From: Streptomyces sp. GQFP
GTDB lineage: Bacteria > Actinomycetota > Actinomycetes > Streptomycetales > Streptomycetaceae
Reading direction: 5' to 3'
DNA: 64,000 nucleotides
Assembly (NCBI RefSeq): GCF_021545335.1
Contig: NZ_CP089312.1
Span: forward strand, 1,364,001 to 1,428,000
Part shown: in pieces, positions 35,259-43,166 of the stretch
How the letters are laid out: each line of letters starts with the position of its first letter
Numbering within the stretch: position 1 is the stretch's first letter
The notes under the pieces: model-generated
Databases searched by the model: none
What the model was told of the DNA's origin: nothing
What the model saw: the letters and a program-made list of their open reading frames with translations, nothing else
Position numbers and translations under genes: made by a program

Positions 35259-36637
35259 GCGCGCATCGGCGGGTCACTCTCGCGAGCAGTGTGATCGGGG
35301 CGGTGGTCGTCGCCCTCGACGGGACCGTGCTGACCAACGCGCTACCCACCCTGCAACAAGACCTGCACGCCTCCTTCGCCGAGGTCCAGTGGACGAGCAC
35401 CGGGTATCTCATCGCGGTCGCGAGTCTGCTCGTGTTCGCCGGGCGGCTCGGGGACCGGTACGGGCATCAACAGCTGTTCGCCATCGGGGTGTTGGGCTTC
35501 GGGGCGGTGTCTGCGGGCATCGGATTCGCGTCCGAGGTGGGGTGGGTGATCGGACTGCGGGTCGTCCAGGGTGTGTTCGGCGCGCTGCTGCAACCCGCCA
35601 CGCTCGGGATGCTGCGCGCCGCGTTCCCGCCCGACCGGCTGGGGATGCCGATCGCGTGGCGGACCAGTGCGATCGGGGTGGCCGCGGCGGCCGGTCCGCT
35701 GGTGGGCGGGGTGCTGGTGACCCACCTGGGCTGGCGGTCGGTGTTCTTCCTCAATGTCGTACCGACGCTGGTGCTGGGTGTCCTGGCGTTGGTCGTACGT
35801 GCTCCGGGTCCGCCTCCGGCTCCCGAGGCCGGGCGCGCGCGGCTCGACCTCCCCGGTGCCGCCCTGCTCGCGCTGGCCCTCGCCTGCCTCGTGCACACGC
35901 TCGTCGGTGTGCCGGAGCACGGCTGGAGCGCGTCAGCCGTCCTCGCGCTGCTCACGGCGGCCTGCGCGGGCTTTCTCCTCGTACGCCATGAGCGGCGTGC
36001 CGCCGACCCGCTGTTGCCGCCGGACGTGCTCGGGTCGGTGGTCGTGGGGGCCGCGCTGGGGATTCTCGTGGCCGCGTCGGCTGCGATGTTCGGCACACTC
36101 TTCGTGGCCAGTTATGTGCTCCAGGACGAGCTGGGCATGGACCCGTTCCTGACGAGTCTGACCGCGCTGCCGGGTGGCGTGGCGATGGTGCTGGGGGCGC
36201 CGGTGGCCGCCGTGCTGCTGCGTCGGTTCGGGGCCCGGCGTACGACCGTGGCCGCGCTGGCGCTGCTCGCGCTCGGGGTGCTCGTGCTGTTCCGGGCGTC
36301 CGGGGCGGGGGTGGTCGGCGGTGGATTCCTGCTGCTCGGAGCGGGTTTCGGCACCGTGATGGTGACCGCGACGGCCGTCGTCGTACGGCATGCGGCGGCC
36401 GAGTCGGCGGGGGTGGCGGGCGGGTTGCAGCAGACCGCGATGAACGTCGGACCGGTCCTCGGGGTGGCCACGGCGGCCACGCTCGCCGCCGTCACCGAGG
36501 GGCTGCGGACTGCGTTGCCCGTGCTCGCGGGTATCGCGGCCATAGGGCTTCTGGGCGCCCTGAAACTGCCGGATCTTGGTGATCGCAGGGCGACGGCCAC
36601 CCGCTCTCTGCGTCACCATGGGGGTTCTGAGGCCTGA
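35255..36637 (+). CDS. DHA2-family MFS exporter
   Basis: 460 aa, about 14 TM segments. Signatures: VVALDGTVLTNALPTLQQDL in TM1, RLGDRYGHQQLF in loop 2-3, LRVVQGVFGALLQPATLGML in TM4, and motif C RTSAIGVAAAAGPLVGGVL. Start GTG overlaps the TetR stop. Likely drug or toxic-metabolite export by proton antiport. Confidence 0.93.
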   Translation: MSAHRRVTLASSVIGAVVVALDGTVLTNALPTLQQDLHASFAEVQWTSTGYLIAVASLLVFAGRLGDRYGHQQLFAIGVLGFGAVSAGIGFASEVGWVIGLRVVQGVFGALLQPATLGMLRAAFPPDRLGMPIAWRTSAIGVAAAAGPLVGGVLVTHLGWRSVFFLNVVPTLVLGVLALVVRAPGPPPAPEAGRARLDLPGAALLALALACLVHTLVGVPEHGWSASAVLALLTAACAGFLLVRHERRAADPLLPPDVLGSVVVGAALGILVAASAAMFGTLFVASYVLQDELGMDPFLTSLTALPGGVAMVLGAPVAAVLLRRFGARRTTVAALALLALGVLVLFRASGAGVVGGGFLLLGAGFGTVMVTATAVVVRHAAAESAGVAGGLQQTAMNVGPVLGVATAATLAAVTEGLRTALPVLAGIAAIGLLGALKLPDLGDRRATATRSLRHHGGSEA

Positions 36638-36691
36638 GGTGGTCCTGTCGGGGTATGACAGGACGGCACTTCAAGCGACCGGAGGGGAACG

Positions 36692-37915
36692 ATGGCACAG
36701 CTGCGACAAGAGGTCGATCCGAGCGAGGTCGGACTGGATGTGAAGGCGCTAGACCGCCTCGACCAGCACTTCGCCCACTATGTCGACGAAGGGCGCCTGC
36801 CCGGATTCCTCGTGTCCGTGGCCCGCGCCGGTCGCGTCGCGCACCTCACCACGCACGGCCGGCGCGACATCGCGGCCGACCTGCCGGTCGAGGCCGACAC
36901 GATGTGGCGGATCTACTCCATGAGCAAGCCGGTCACCTCGGTGGCCGCGCTGATCCTGGTGGAGGAGGGCAGGCTCGGGCTCACGGACCCCGTGTCCCGC
37001 TTCCTGCCGGAGTTCGCGGACCCGCAGGTGTACGCGGGCGGCTCCAGGGACGACCTCACGACCCGGCCCGCCCAACCCCTCCTGATCCGCCACCTGTTGA
37101 CCCACACGGCGGGCCTGACCTTCGCGTTCTACCACTCGCACCCCGTCGACGCCCTCTACCGCGAGGCCAATCTGGAGTCGTCGGTGGTGCCGGGCTCGAC
37201 CCTGGCCGAGACCTGTTCGGTGTACGCGGGTCTGCCGCTGCAGTTCGAGCCGGGCACCCAGTGGAACTACTCGGTCGCCACGAACGTCCTCGGCCGGGTC
37301 ATAGAGGTGGCGTCCGGACAGCCCCTCGACGAGTTCGTCGCCGACCGTGTCTTCCGCCCGCTCGGTATGACGGACGCCGGTTTCTGTGTGACGGGCGAAC
37401 AGGCGGACCGGCTGGCCGAGTTGTACGGGGAGACCGAGGACGGCGGTATCGAGCCGACCCTCGGTCTGCCACTGAAGGGCAGGCCCCGGTTCCTGTCCGG
37501 CAGCGGCGGCATGGTCGTCACCGCCCACGACTACCACCGGTTCATGGAGATGCTCCGCCGGGGCGGCGAACTCGACGGCGTGCGCCTCCTGTTGCCCGAG
37601 ACGGTGGCCCTGATGACCTCCAACCACCTTCCGGGCGGCGCCGATCTGCGCACCTTCGGCGCCCGTCCGCACGACGAACCCGGCAACGCGGGCGTCGGTT
37701 TCGGCCTAGGGGTCTCGGTGGTGATCGACCCGGACCGCACCCTGGCCCCGACCGGCCTCGGCACGTACGGCTGGAGCGGGGTGGCGACGACGACGTTCTG
37801 GGTCGACCCGAGCCGTGATCTGACCGTGCAGTTCATGACCCAGGTACGACACAGGACGAGCCAGTCGTACTGGCAGGATCTCCGACGGCTGGTGCACGAG
37901 GCCGTAACCGATTAG
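36692..37915 (+). CDS. Serine hydrolase, beta-lactamase class C / esterase family
   Basis: 407 aa, no signal peptide, so probably a cytoplasmic esterase or D-aminopeptidase-like enzyme rather than a secreted beta-lactamase. SxxK motif in RIYSMSKPVTS near residue 76, Tyr motif in WNYSVATNVLG near 192, and a C-terminal GVATTTFWVDP in place of the KTG region. ATG 36692 is preceded by GGAGGGGAACG. Stands alone. Confidence 0.9.
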   Translation: MAQLRQEVDPSEVGLDVKALDRLDQHFAHYVDEGRLPGFLVSVARAGRVAHLTTHGRRDIAADLPVEADTMWRIYSMSKPVTSVAALILVEEGRLGLTDPVSRFLPEFADPQVYAGGSRDDLTTRPAQPLLIRHLLTHTAGLTFAFYHSHPVDALYREANLESSVVPGSTLAETCSVYAGLPLQFEPGTQWNYSVATNVLGRVIEVASGQPLDEFVADRVFRPLGMTDAGFCVTGEQADRLAELYGETEDGGIEPTLGLPLKGRPRFLSGSGGMVVTAHDYHRFMEMLRRGGELDGVRLLLPETVALMTSNHLPGGADLRTFGARPHDEPGNAGVGFGLGVSVVIDPDRTLAPTGLGTYGWSGVATTTFWVDPSRDLTVQFMTQVRHRTSQSYWQDLRRLVHEAVTD

Positions 37916-37950
37916 CTGCCGCTGGGCAGTTGGCGGGGAGCGCGCCGCCG

Positions 37951-39129
37951 TCAGCCGACGGTGAGCCTGAACTCCAGTCCCTCCCCGCCGAGTTCACTCA
38001 GCCATTCCTCCGAACGCCGTGCCGTCTCGGCGGCGCGGCTCAGGCCCGGCGGCAGCGAACCGTCGAGGATGTGCCGGACGCCCAGGGCCAGCGTGCGGGA
38101 GACACAGCGGGCCATCGCGCTCTCGGCCGCGTCACCCTCCAGGTCGAGGAGATAACGGCCGGACCAGGCCGACCGCCCCGAACCGCCGTGCCCCTCCCCG
38201 TCGGCGTCCACATCGAGGGAGACGGCCAGGACCACGCGGTCGCGGTCGGCGTCGGTCGTCGGGTAGCGGGCCGCCAACTCCCTTGCCAGCGCACCGATCC
38301 GCTCGTCGTCGCCGCCCTTCAGCTCCTCGAAGACGGAGTCCCAGGCGCTCAGCCAGCCGTCCAGGCGCAGGGTCCCCCGCACGAAGGTCTCCGCTCTCCA
38401 CGCCGTCGGCAGTTCGTACTGGCCGACGAACGGCAGGCTGTCCCTGTTCGGGTACACCTCGAAGGTCTCCCCGTCGATCACATGCGGACGCGTGACCTCC
38501 CAGGGCCGGTCGGCGACCGTCTCGGCGCCGTCCTCGATGTAACGGGCGGGCGAGCGAAGGGCGTTGAGAACTCCGGCGGGCGCCCAGCTGAACCGGTACC
38601 TGAAGTCGTTGGGCTCCGCGGGGATGCCTCCGCAGTACGACGTGAGGCGGTACGAGGCCGGTGTGCCGGCGCCGATCGCGTGCTCGGCGCGGGTGACCAG
38701 ACTGTGGGCGAAGAGGTGGTCGATGCCCGGGTCGAGCCCGCACTCGGTGAGGACGACCAGACCGGCCGCCTCGGCTGCCGGTACTTGCTCAAGTACCGCC
38801 TCCGACACATAGCTCGAGCACGCGAAGTGCGCGCCGCCCTGTACGCAGGCCGCCAGCAGCGGGGCGTGTTCGGGCGCCGGGAGCATGGAGACGACCACGT
38901 CTCCGGGGGCGAGTTCGGCCGTGAGCGCGGGGAGGGTGTAGGCGCGGGGTTCGGCTCGGCCGGTGAGGCCCAGGTGGGCGAGGGCGTCGGCCGCGCGGTC
39001 CTCGGTGCGGTGCCACAGCCGTACGTCTCGTACGGCGTCGCTGTCGCACAGCGCGGCCAGGCCGCCGCCGGTGGACAGGCCCGCGCCGATCCAGTGGACG
39101 GTGCCGCTCGCGGGAACCGGCTCACTCAT
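37951..39129 (-). CDS. Saccharopine dehydrogenase-family protein (NADP type)
   Basis: 392 aa oxidoreductase with N-terminal Rossmann domain (HWIGAGLSTGGGLAALC), substrate-side motifs VVSMLPAPEHAPLLAACV, LTECGLDPGIDHLFAH and SYCGGIPAEPNDFRYRFSWAP, as in glutamate-forming saccharopine dehydrogenases. Its start overlaps the 3' end of the lysine-forming-type gene by eight bases. The pair lies in a chain beginning with ornithine cyclodeaminase, which suggests metabolism of lysine or another basic amino acid. Confidence 0.9.
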   Translation of the reverse strand: MSEPVPASGTVHWIGAGLSTGGGLAALCDSDAVRDVRLWHRTEDRAADALAHLGLTGRAEPRAYTLPALTAELAPGDVVVSMLPAPEHAPLLAACVQGGAHFACSSYVSEAVLEQVPAAEAAGLVVLTECGLDPGIDHLFAHSLVTRAEHAIGAGTPASYRLTSYCGGIPAEPNDFRYRFSWAPAGVLNALRSPARYIEDGAETVADRPWEVTRPHVIDGETFEVYPNRDSLPFVGQYELPTAWRAETFVRGTLRLDGWLSAWDSVFEELKGGDDERIGALARELAARYPTTDADRDRVVLAVSLDVDADGEGHGGSGRSAWSGRYLLDLEGDAAESAMARCVSRTLALGVRHILDGSLPPGLSRAAETARRSEEWLSELGGEGLEFRLTVG

Positions 39130-40177
39130 GGCCCAACTCCTCCTTGACGATGCCGAGTTCGCGGCACACCTGATGGAACCGGTCCAGACAGCGCCCCCAC
39201 GCCCCGCCCACCTCGAAGTCGAGCAGCTGGGGCACCAGGGCGGCCGAGAAGTCCGTGCTCGCCTCGCGGGGCAGCAGGGACGGCAGGTTGTCGATGGCGA
39301 TCAGGTCGAGCGGGGGCTCGTCCCGGAGGAGGCGCACCGGGTCGTCCCAGGTGGTTGCCGTGTCGTAGACCGGGAGGAGGTTCATGGGTGAGCCGACGTC
39401 GACCGTGACGTCCGAGAGGGTGCGGAGGCGGCGGCCGGGGGTGTCGAGGTCCTCGTCCGTGAGGAAGGGCGGGACCGGGCTCGTCGTCAGCACGGTGTTG
39501 ACCATCAGCTCGTGGGCCAGCAGGGCCTGCCGGTCCAGGTCGCGGGTCTCGGCCAGGTCCCAGCAGGTGGGGTCGACGCCGGCCTCGTCGAGCGCGACCC
39601 GCGCGCCCCGGCCGCTGCGGCCCAGGGCGCCGATCACCAGCGCGCTCATCCGGGTTCCGGGCGACCGGAGTTCGGCCTCCAGGGCCTCCTTCGTGGTCGG
39701 CAGCAAGGGAGTCGTCAACTTCCCCCGGTGCTGGAGCACGGCGAGAGCGGCGCCGAGGTATCCGGCCCAGTAGCCGAAGGCGGCCAGCCGCCGCCCCTGG
39801 TCGTCCGCCAGGTACTCCAGGTCCAGCAGGGCCCCGCCCCCGGCGACAAAGCGGTTCAGCAGCTCGGCCGCGCCCGGCTGGCCCTTGTAGGCGTGCCCGA
39901 AGAAGATGTGCCGGTGGCGCAACTCGTCCGGCTCGTCGGGGAGTTCCTTGAGGCCGACGATCACCGCGTCCTCGGGTGCGGAGACCCAGGACCCGGCGTC
40001 GGCTACACCGCAGCCGACCGCCTCGTACTCCTCGATCGGGAAGATCCGCTGCGGCGACTCCTCCACGGTCAGGCGCACTCCCTCCTCGACGAGCCGCCGG
40101 GCGTCGGACGGGACGACAGCGGTACGGCGTTCGGTCGTGCGGGTCTCGTGGCGCAGCCACAAGTGGAGCTGGGTCAT
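39122..40177 (-). CDS. Saccharopine dehydrogenase, lysine-forming type
   Basis: 351 aa protein of the alanine dehydrogenase/PNT-like family. N-terminal LWLRHETRTTERRTAVVPSD, then IVGLKELPDEP, HIFFGHAYKGQPG and a C-terminal cofactor domain with LVIGALGRSGRGARVALDEAG. ATG 40177 overlaps the stop of the broken FAD-oxidoreductase gene (ATGA). Longer in-frame starts exist but read through that pseudogene in another frame and are rejected. Confidence 0.9.
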   Translation of the reverse strand: MTQLHLWLRHETRTTERRTAVVPSDARRLVEEGVRLTVEESPQRIFPIEEYEAVGCGVADAGSWVSAPEDAVIVGLKELPDEPDELRHRHIFFGHAYKGQPGAAELLNRFVAGGGALLDLEYLADDQGRRLAAFGYWAGYLGAALAVLQHRGKLTTPLLPTTKEALEAELRSPGTRMSALVIGALGRSGRGARVALDEAGVDPTCWDLAETRDLDRQALLAHELMVNTVLTTSPVPPFLTDEDLDTPGRRLRTLSDVTVDVGSPMNLLPVYDTATTWDDPVRLLRDEPPLDLIAIDNLPSLLPREASTDFSAALVPQLLDFEVGGAWGRCLDRFHQVCRELGIVKEELGHE

Positions 40178-40563
40178 ACGGGGTTGACCTCCGGGCGCAG
40201 GGCATCGGCCGCGAGACGGCCGGCGTTCAAGGGGCTGATGTCGACGAAGGGTACGCGGCCGGGGTAGGAGTCGCGGATCACCTCGCCGACCGCCGGTCCT
40301 TGGAAGAAACCGTGGCCGAAGAAGCCGGTCGCGTGGAGGAAGCGGGAGACCGAACTCGCCTCGCCGATCAGGGCGTTGTGGTCCGGGGTGATCTCGTACA
40401 GGCCCGCCCGGCCGCCGGTGCGACGCAGGTCGAGCAGGGCGGGCGCCCGGTGTTCCGTCGCCTAGTGCAGGCGGGGGATCCAGCGGGCCGGCCGGCAGGC
40501 GATGCCCGCCCCCGTCGCCCCACCGCCGATCACGACGACGCCCGCCCACCGCGGGGCGCTCAT
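40174..40563 (-). pseudogene. FAD-dependent oxidoreductase (DAO family), core deleted
   Basis: Only the two ends of a DAO-type flavoprotein remain. From ATG 40563 the protein reads MSAPRWAGVVVIGGGATGAG, the FAD dinucleotide-binding loop, for about 30 residues and meets an in-frame TAG at 40462-40464. In the same frame the C-terminus continues: RAGLYEITPDHNALIGEA, FLHATGFFGHGFFQGPAVGE, and ends at 40174. About two thirds of a normal 370-400 aa protein is missing. Both ends keep 4-base overlaps with ornithine cyclodeaminase upstream and the lysine-forming gene downstream. Confidence 0.88.
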
Positions 40564-41567
40564 CGCCCCTCTCCCCGCGCCGCGCGCACGAGCGCCCAGG
40601 CCGCCGCAGCGTCCTGCACACCGAGCCCGACGCTGTTGTAGAAGACGATGTCGTCGGGGCCTGTACGGCCGGTCCGGGCGCCGGTGATGACGTCTCCGAG
40701 GCCGATCAGGTTCTCGCGGGTCAGCAGGCGGTCCCGTAGGGCGTCGATCACCGGGCCGGCGTGCTCCGTCGCGGTCTCCGGGTCGTCGACGACCACGGCC
40801 GCTGCCCGCCGTAGGACCTCGGCGTCGACCTCGTTGCGGGTCGGCTCGAACGAGCCCACGCTGACCACCGTGCAGCCGGGTGCGAGCCAGGCGCCGTGCA
40901 CGACGGGGGTGGTGCTGAGCGTGCAGGTCGCGACCATGGAAGCCCCGGACACCGCCTCCTGCGGGGTGTCGGTCGCCTCGGCGGCGATGCCGAGTTCGGC
41001 CGCGAGGTGTTCCGCCGCTCGCGCTCGGCGCTCCGGGGTGGGGCTCCACACCCGTACGGATTTCAGGTTCCGTACGCGGGCGACCGCCCGGGCGTGGGCG
41101 AGGGCCTGGGTGCCCGAGCCGATGAGGGCCAGTTCGGCGCTGTCGGCGGTGGACAGCGCGTCGAAGGCCACGGCGCTGGCGGCGGCCGTACGCAGGGTCG
41201 TGACCGCCGTGCCGTCCATGACGGCGGCGAGTTCGCCCGTCACCGGGTCAAGGGCGGTGATGACGGCGTGAATGGTCGGCAGGCCGGCCGCCGCGTTGCC
41301 GGGGTTGACGCTGCCGAACTTCGCCACGGCGCCGGTGTCCCTGGACAGCCGGGAGACGTACGCGAAGACCACACTGTCGTCGAAGCGGCTGGGGTGCATG
41401 ATCTTCCCGGGCAGATCGGGTAGATCGGGTAGATCAGGCAGGTCGGGCGCACCGGCACCACCCGCGCCCAGTGCCGCGAACGCCGCGCGCTGCGAGGCGA
41501 TCGCCGTGTCGGGGTCGAGGAGGGCCGTCACCTGGTCCCGGGAGAGGAAGAGGACATCGTCGGTCAT
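40560..41567 (-). CDS. Ornithine cyclodeaminase / mu-crystallin family protein
   Basis: 335 aa NAD(P)-dependent enzyme. It has KIMHPSRFDDSVVFAYVSRL, VMDGTAVTTLRTAAASAVA and the cofactor motif LALIGSGTQALAHARAV. Members act as ornithine cyclodeaminase, lysine cyclodeaminase or imine (pipecolate-type) reductase; the two saccharopine-dehydrogenase-like genes downstream make a basic amino acid or cyclic imine likely. Residues about 43-54 are four PDL triplets encoded by a nine-base tandem repeat. ATG 41567 has GGAAAGGAAGAG upstream. Confidence 0.9.
   Translation of the reverse strand: MTDDVLFLSRDQVTALLDPDTAIASQRAAFAALGAGGAGAPDLPDLPDLPDLPGKIMHPSRFDDSVVFAYVSRLSRDTGAVAKFGSVNPGNAAAGLPTIHAVITALDPVTGELAAVMDGTAVTTLRTAAASAVAFDALSTADSAELALIGSGTQALAHARAVARVRNLKSVRVWSPTPERRARAAEHLAAELGIAAEATDTPQEAVSGASMVATCTLSTTPVVHGAWLAPGCTVVSVGSFEPTRNEVDAEVLRRAAAVVVDDPETATEHAGPVIDALRDRLLTRENLIGLGDVITGARTGRTGPDDIVFYNSVGLGVQDAAAAWALVRAARGEGR
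41412..41447. repeat. Four nine-base tandem units inside ornithine cyclodeaminase gene
   Basis: Units CAGATCGGG, TAGATCGGG, TAGATCAGG and CAGGTCGGG run head to tail and encode PDL repeats on the minus strand. Length change by slippage would keep frame. Confidence 0.85.
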
Positions 41568-41670
41568 TCCCTCTTCCTTTCCGGAATCGGGGCTTCTGCA
41601 CCCCCCACGCGCGTCGGAGTGACGCACACCCCCTGATCGGAACTCCCGGCCGGGTCTCCCGGTCAGGTGA

Positions 41671-42327
41671 TCAGGACCAGTGTGCTACCGCGTCCAGGTG
41701 CGGCAGGACGTGGTCGAGGCGCTCGCGCTTGGTCCGCAGGTAGGTGATGTTGTTCTCGCACGGCGGGATCAGCAGCGGCACGTCCTCGGCGATCTTGATG
41801 CCGTGGCGGAGCAGCGCCTCGCGCTTGCGCGGGTTGTTGGACATCAGGCGCACCGAGCGGACGCCGAGGTCGTGGAGGATCTCCGCGGCGACGCCGTAGT
41901 CGCGGGAGTCGACCGGCAGGCCCTGTGCGAGATTCGCCTCGACGGTGTCCAGGCCCTCCGACTGGAGCTGCATCGCGCGGAGCTTGGCGAGCAGGCCGAT
42001 GCCCCGGCCCTCATGCCCTCTGAGGTAGACGAGAATGCCGCGTCCCTCGGCGACTATCGCGCGCAGTGCGGAGTCGAGCTGGTCGCCGCATTCGCAGTGC
42101 TGGGAGCCGAAGGCGTCGCCGGTCAGGCACTCGGAATGCAGCCGGGTGAGTACGTCGTCCTCGGTGATCTCGCCGTAGACCAGCGCCACTTGCTCGTCAC
42201 CGCGATCGTGGTCCATGTAACCGACCGCCTGGAAATCGCCGTACACGGTGGGCAACGGCGCATTAACGACGCGTTCGACTCCCGACGGCTGGGAGGCTTT
42301 GCCGAGTACGCCAATTTTTTCTGTCAT
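41671..42327 (-). CDS. ribA: GTP cyclohydrolase II paralogue, Met-switch (FAPy-forming) type
   Basis: 218 aa. Zinc ligands are in HSECLTGDAFGSQHCECG (Cys67, Cys78, Cys80) and the GTP loop in YLRGHEGRGIGL. The position equal to E. coli Tyr105 is Met119 (KLRAMQLQSEG). The S. coelicolor paralogue SCO6655 also has Met there (Met120) and, as I recall, releases the 5-formylamino pyrimidine FAPy instead of the deformylated riboflavin precursor. So this is probably not the riboflavin enzyme. ATG 42327 lies only 38 bases from the divergent creatininase-family start, and that gene could supply the deformylation step. Confidence 0.9.
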   Translation of the reverse strand: MTEKIGVLGKASQPSGVERVVNAPLPTVYGDFQAVGYMDHDRGDEQVALVYGEITEDDVLTRLHSECLTGDAFGSQHCECGDQLDSALRAIVAEGRGILVYLRGHEGRGIGLLAKLRAMQLQSEGLDTVEANLAQGLPVDSRDYGVAAEILHDLGVRSVRLMSNNPRKREALLRHGIKIAEDVPLLIPPCENNITYLRTKRERLDHVLPHLDAVAHWS

Positions 42328-42365
42328 GATCTGGTTCCTAAGCAGAGACGAAAGGCCGTGAGAAC

Positions 42366-43166
42366 ATGGATGATTCGGGAATACGGTTGCCGGTTGACAC
42401 TACGGAAGACGTACGGACGCGAGCCGCCGGCGTCTCAACGCAGGTCGCCGTTCTTCCGGTCGGGAGCTTCGAACAGCACGGTCCCTTCCTCCCGTTGACG
42501 ACGGACACCCTGGTCGCGTGTGCCATAGCCCGGGAGATCGCAGCCGCGTACCCGGTGCACCTCCTTCCGCCGGTGACGATCGCCTGCTCGCACGAGCACG
42601 CTGCCTGGCCGGGAACCGTCAGCATCTCCTCCGTGACCCTTCACGCGGTAGTACGGGACATCGCCGATTCGCTGCGCCGCTCGGGCGTGGACGCCCTGGT
42701 GGTCGTCAACGGACACGGCGGAAACTACGTACTGGGCAACGTCGTTCAGGAATCCTCCGCGCGCGGTGAGCGGATGGCACTGTTCCCGGCCGCGGAGGAC
42801 TGGGAGACGGCGCGCGAGCGGGCCGGAGTGGTGACCTCGCTGCTCACCGACATGCACGCGGGGGAAATCGAGACCTCCATCCTTCTGCACGCTCATCCCG
42901 AATTGCTCCGTCCCGGTTATGAGACCTCTGATTTCGTCGCCGACGACCGCCGGCATCTCCTCACCCTCGGCATGGCCGGTTACACCGATTCCGGTGTCAT
43001 CGGCCGTCCTTCACTGGGTTCCGCCGAAAAGGGGAAGGCGTTGCTGGCGAGCTTCGCCGACTCCTTCGGGGCGTATTTCTCGATGCTCACCGAGTCCGGG
43101 GACGACGATTCGGTGAGCACCGAGGGTTCCGTGGACACGGCTGGCTCCGTGGGCGACCAGAAGTAG
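42366..43166 (+). CDS. Creatininase-family amidohydrolase (ArfB-like deformylase candidate)
   Basis: 266 aa. Metal-site residues of the creatininase fold are present: Glu36 and His38 in GSFEQHGPF, Asp47 in LTTDTL, His117 in VVNGHGGNYVLG, and Glu in MHAGEIETSI. Archaeal ArfB of this family hydrolyses the formyl group of FAPy; pairing with a FAPy-type cyclohydrolase suggests the same here. The last 25 or so residues (rich in Ser, Asp, Glu) lie beyond the family core and overlap the tail of the convergent flippase-like gene by 187 bases. Confidence 0.88.
   Translation: MDDSGIRLPVDTTEDVRTRAAGVSTQVAVLPVGSFEQHGPFLPLTTDTLVACAIAREIAAAYPVHLLPPVTIACSHEHAAWPGTVSISSVTLHAVVRDIADSLRRSGVDALVVVNGHGGNYVLGNVVQESSARGERMALFPAAEDWETARERAGVVTSLLTDMHAGEIETSILLHAHPELLRPGYETSDFVADDRRHLLTLGMAGYTDSGVIGRPSLGSAEKGKALLASFADSFGAYFSMLTESGDDDSVSTEGSVDTAGSVGDQK

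Noticed and set aside
40178..40621. Extended start for the lysine-forming saccharopine dehydrogenase
   Set aside because: The extra frame is an out-of-frame reading of the FAD-oxidoreductase remnant; ATG 40177 in an ATGA overlap is natural.
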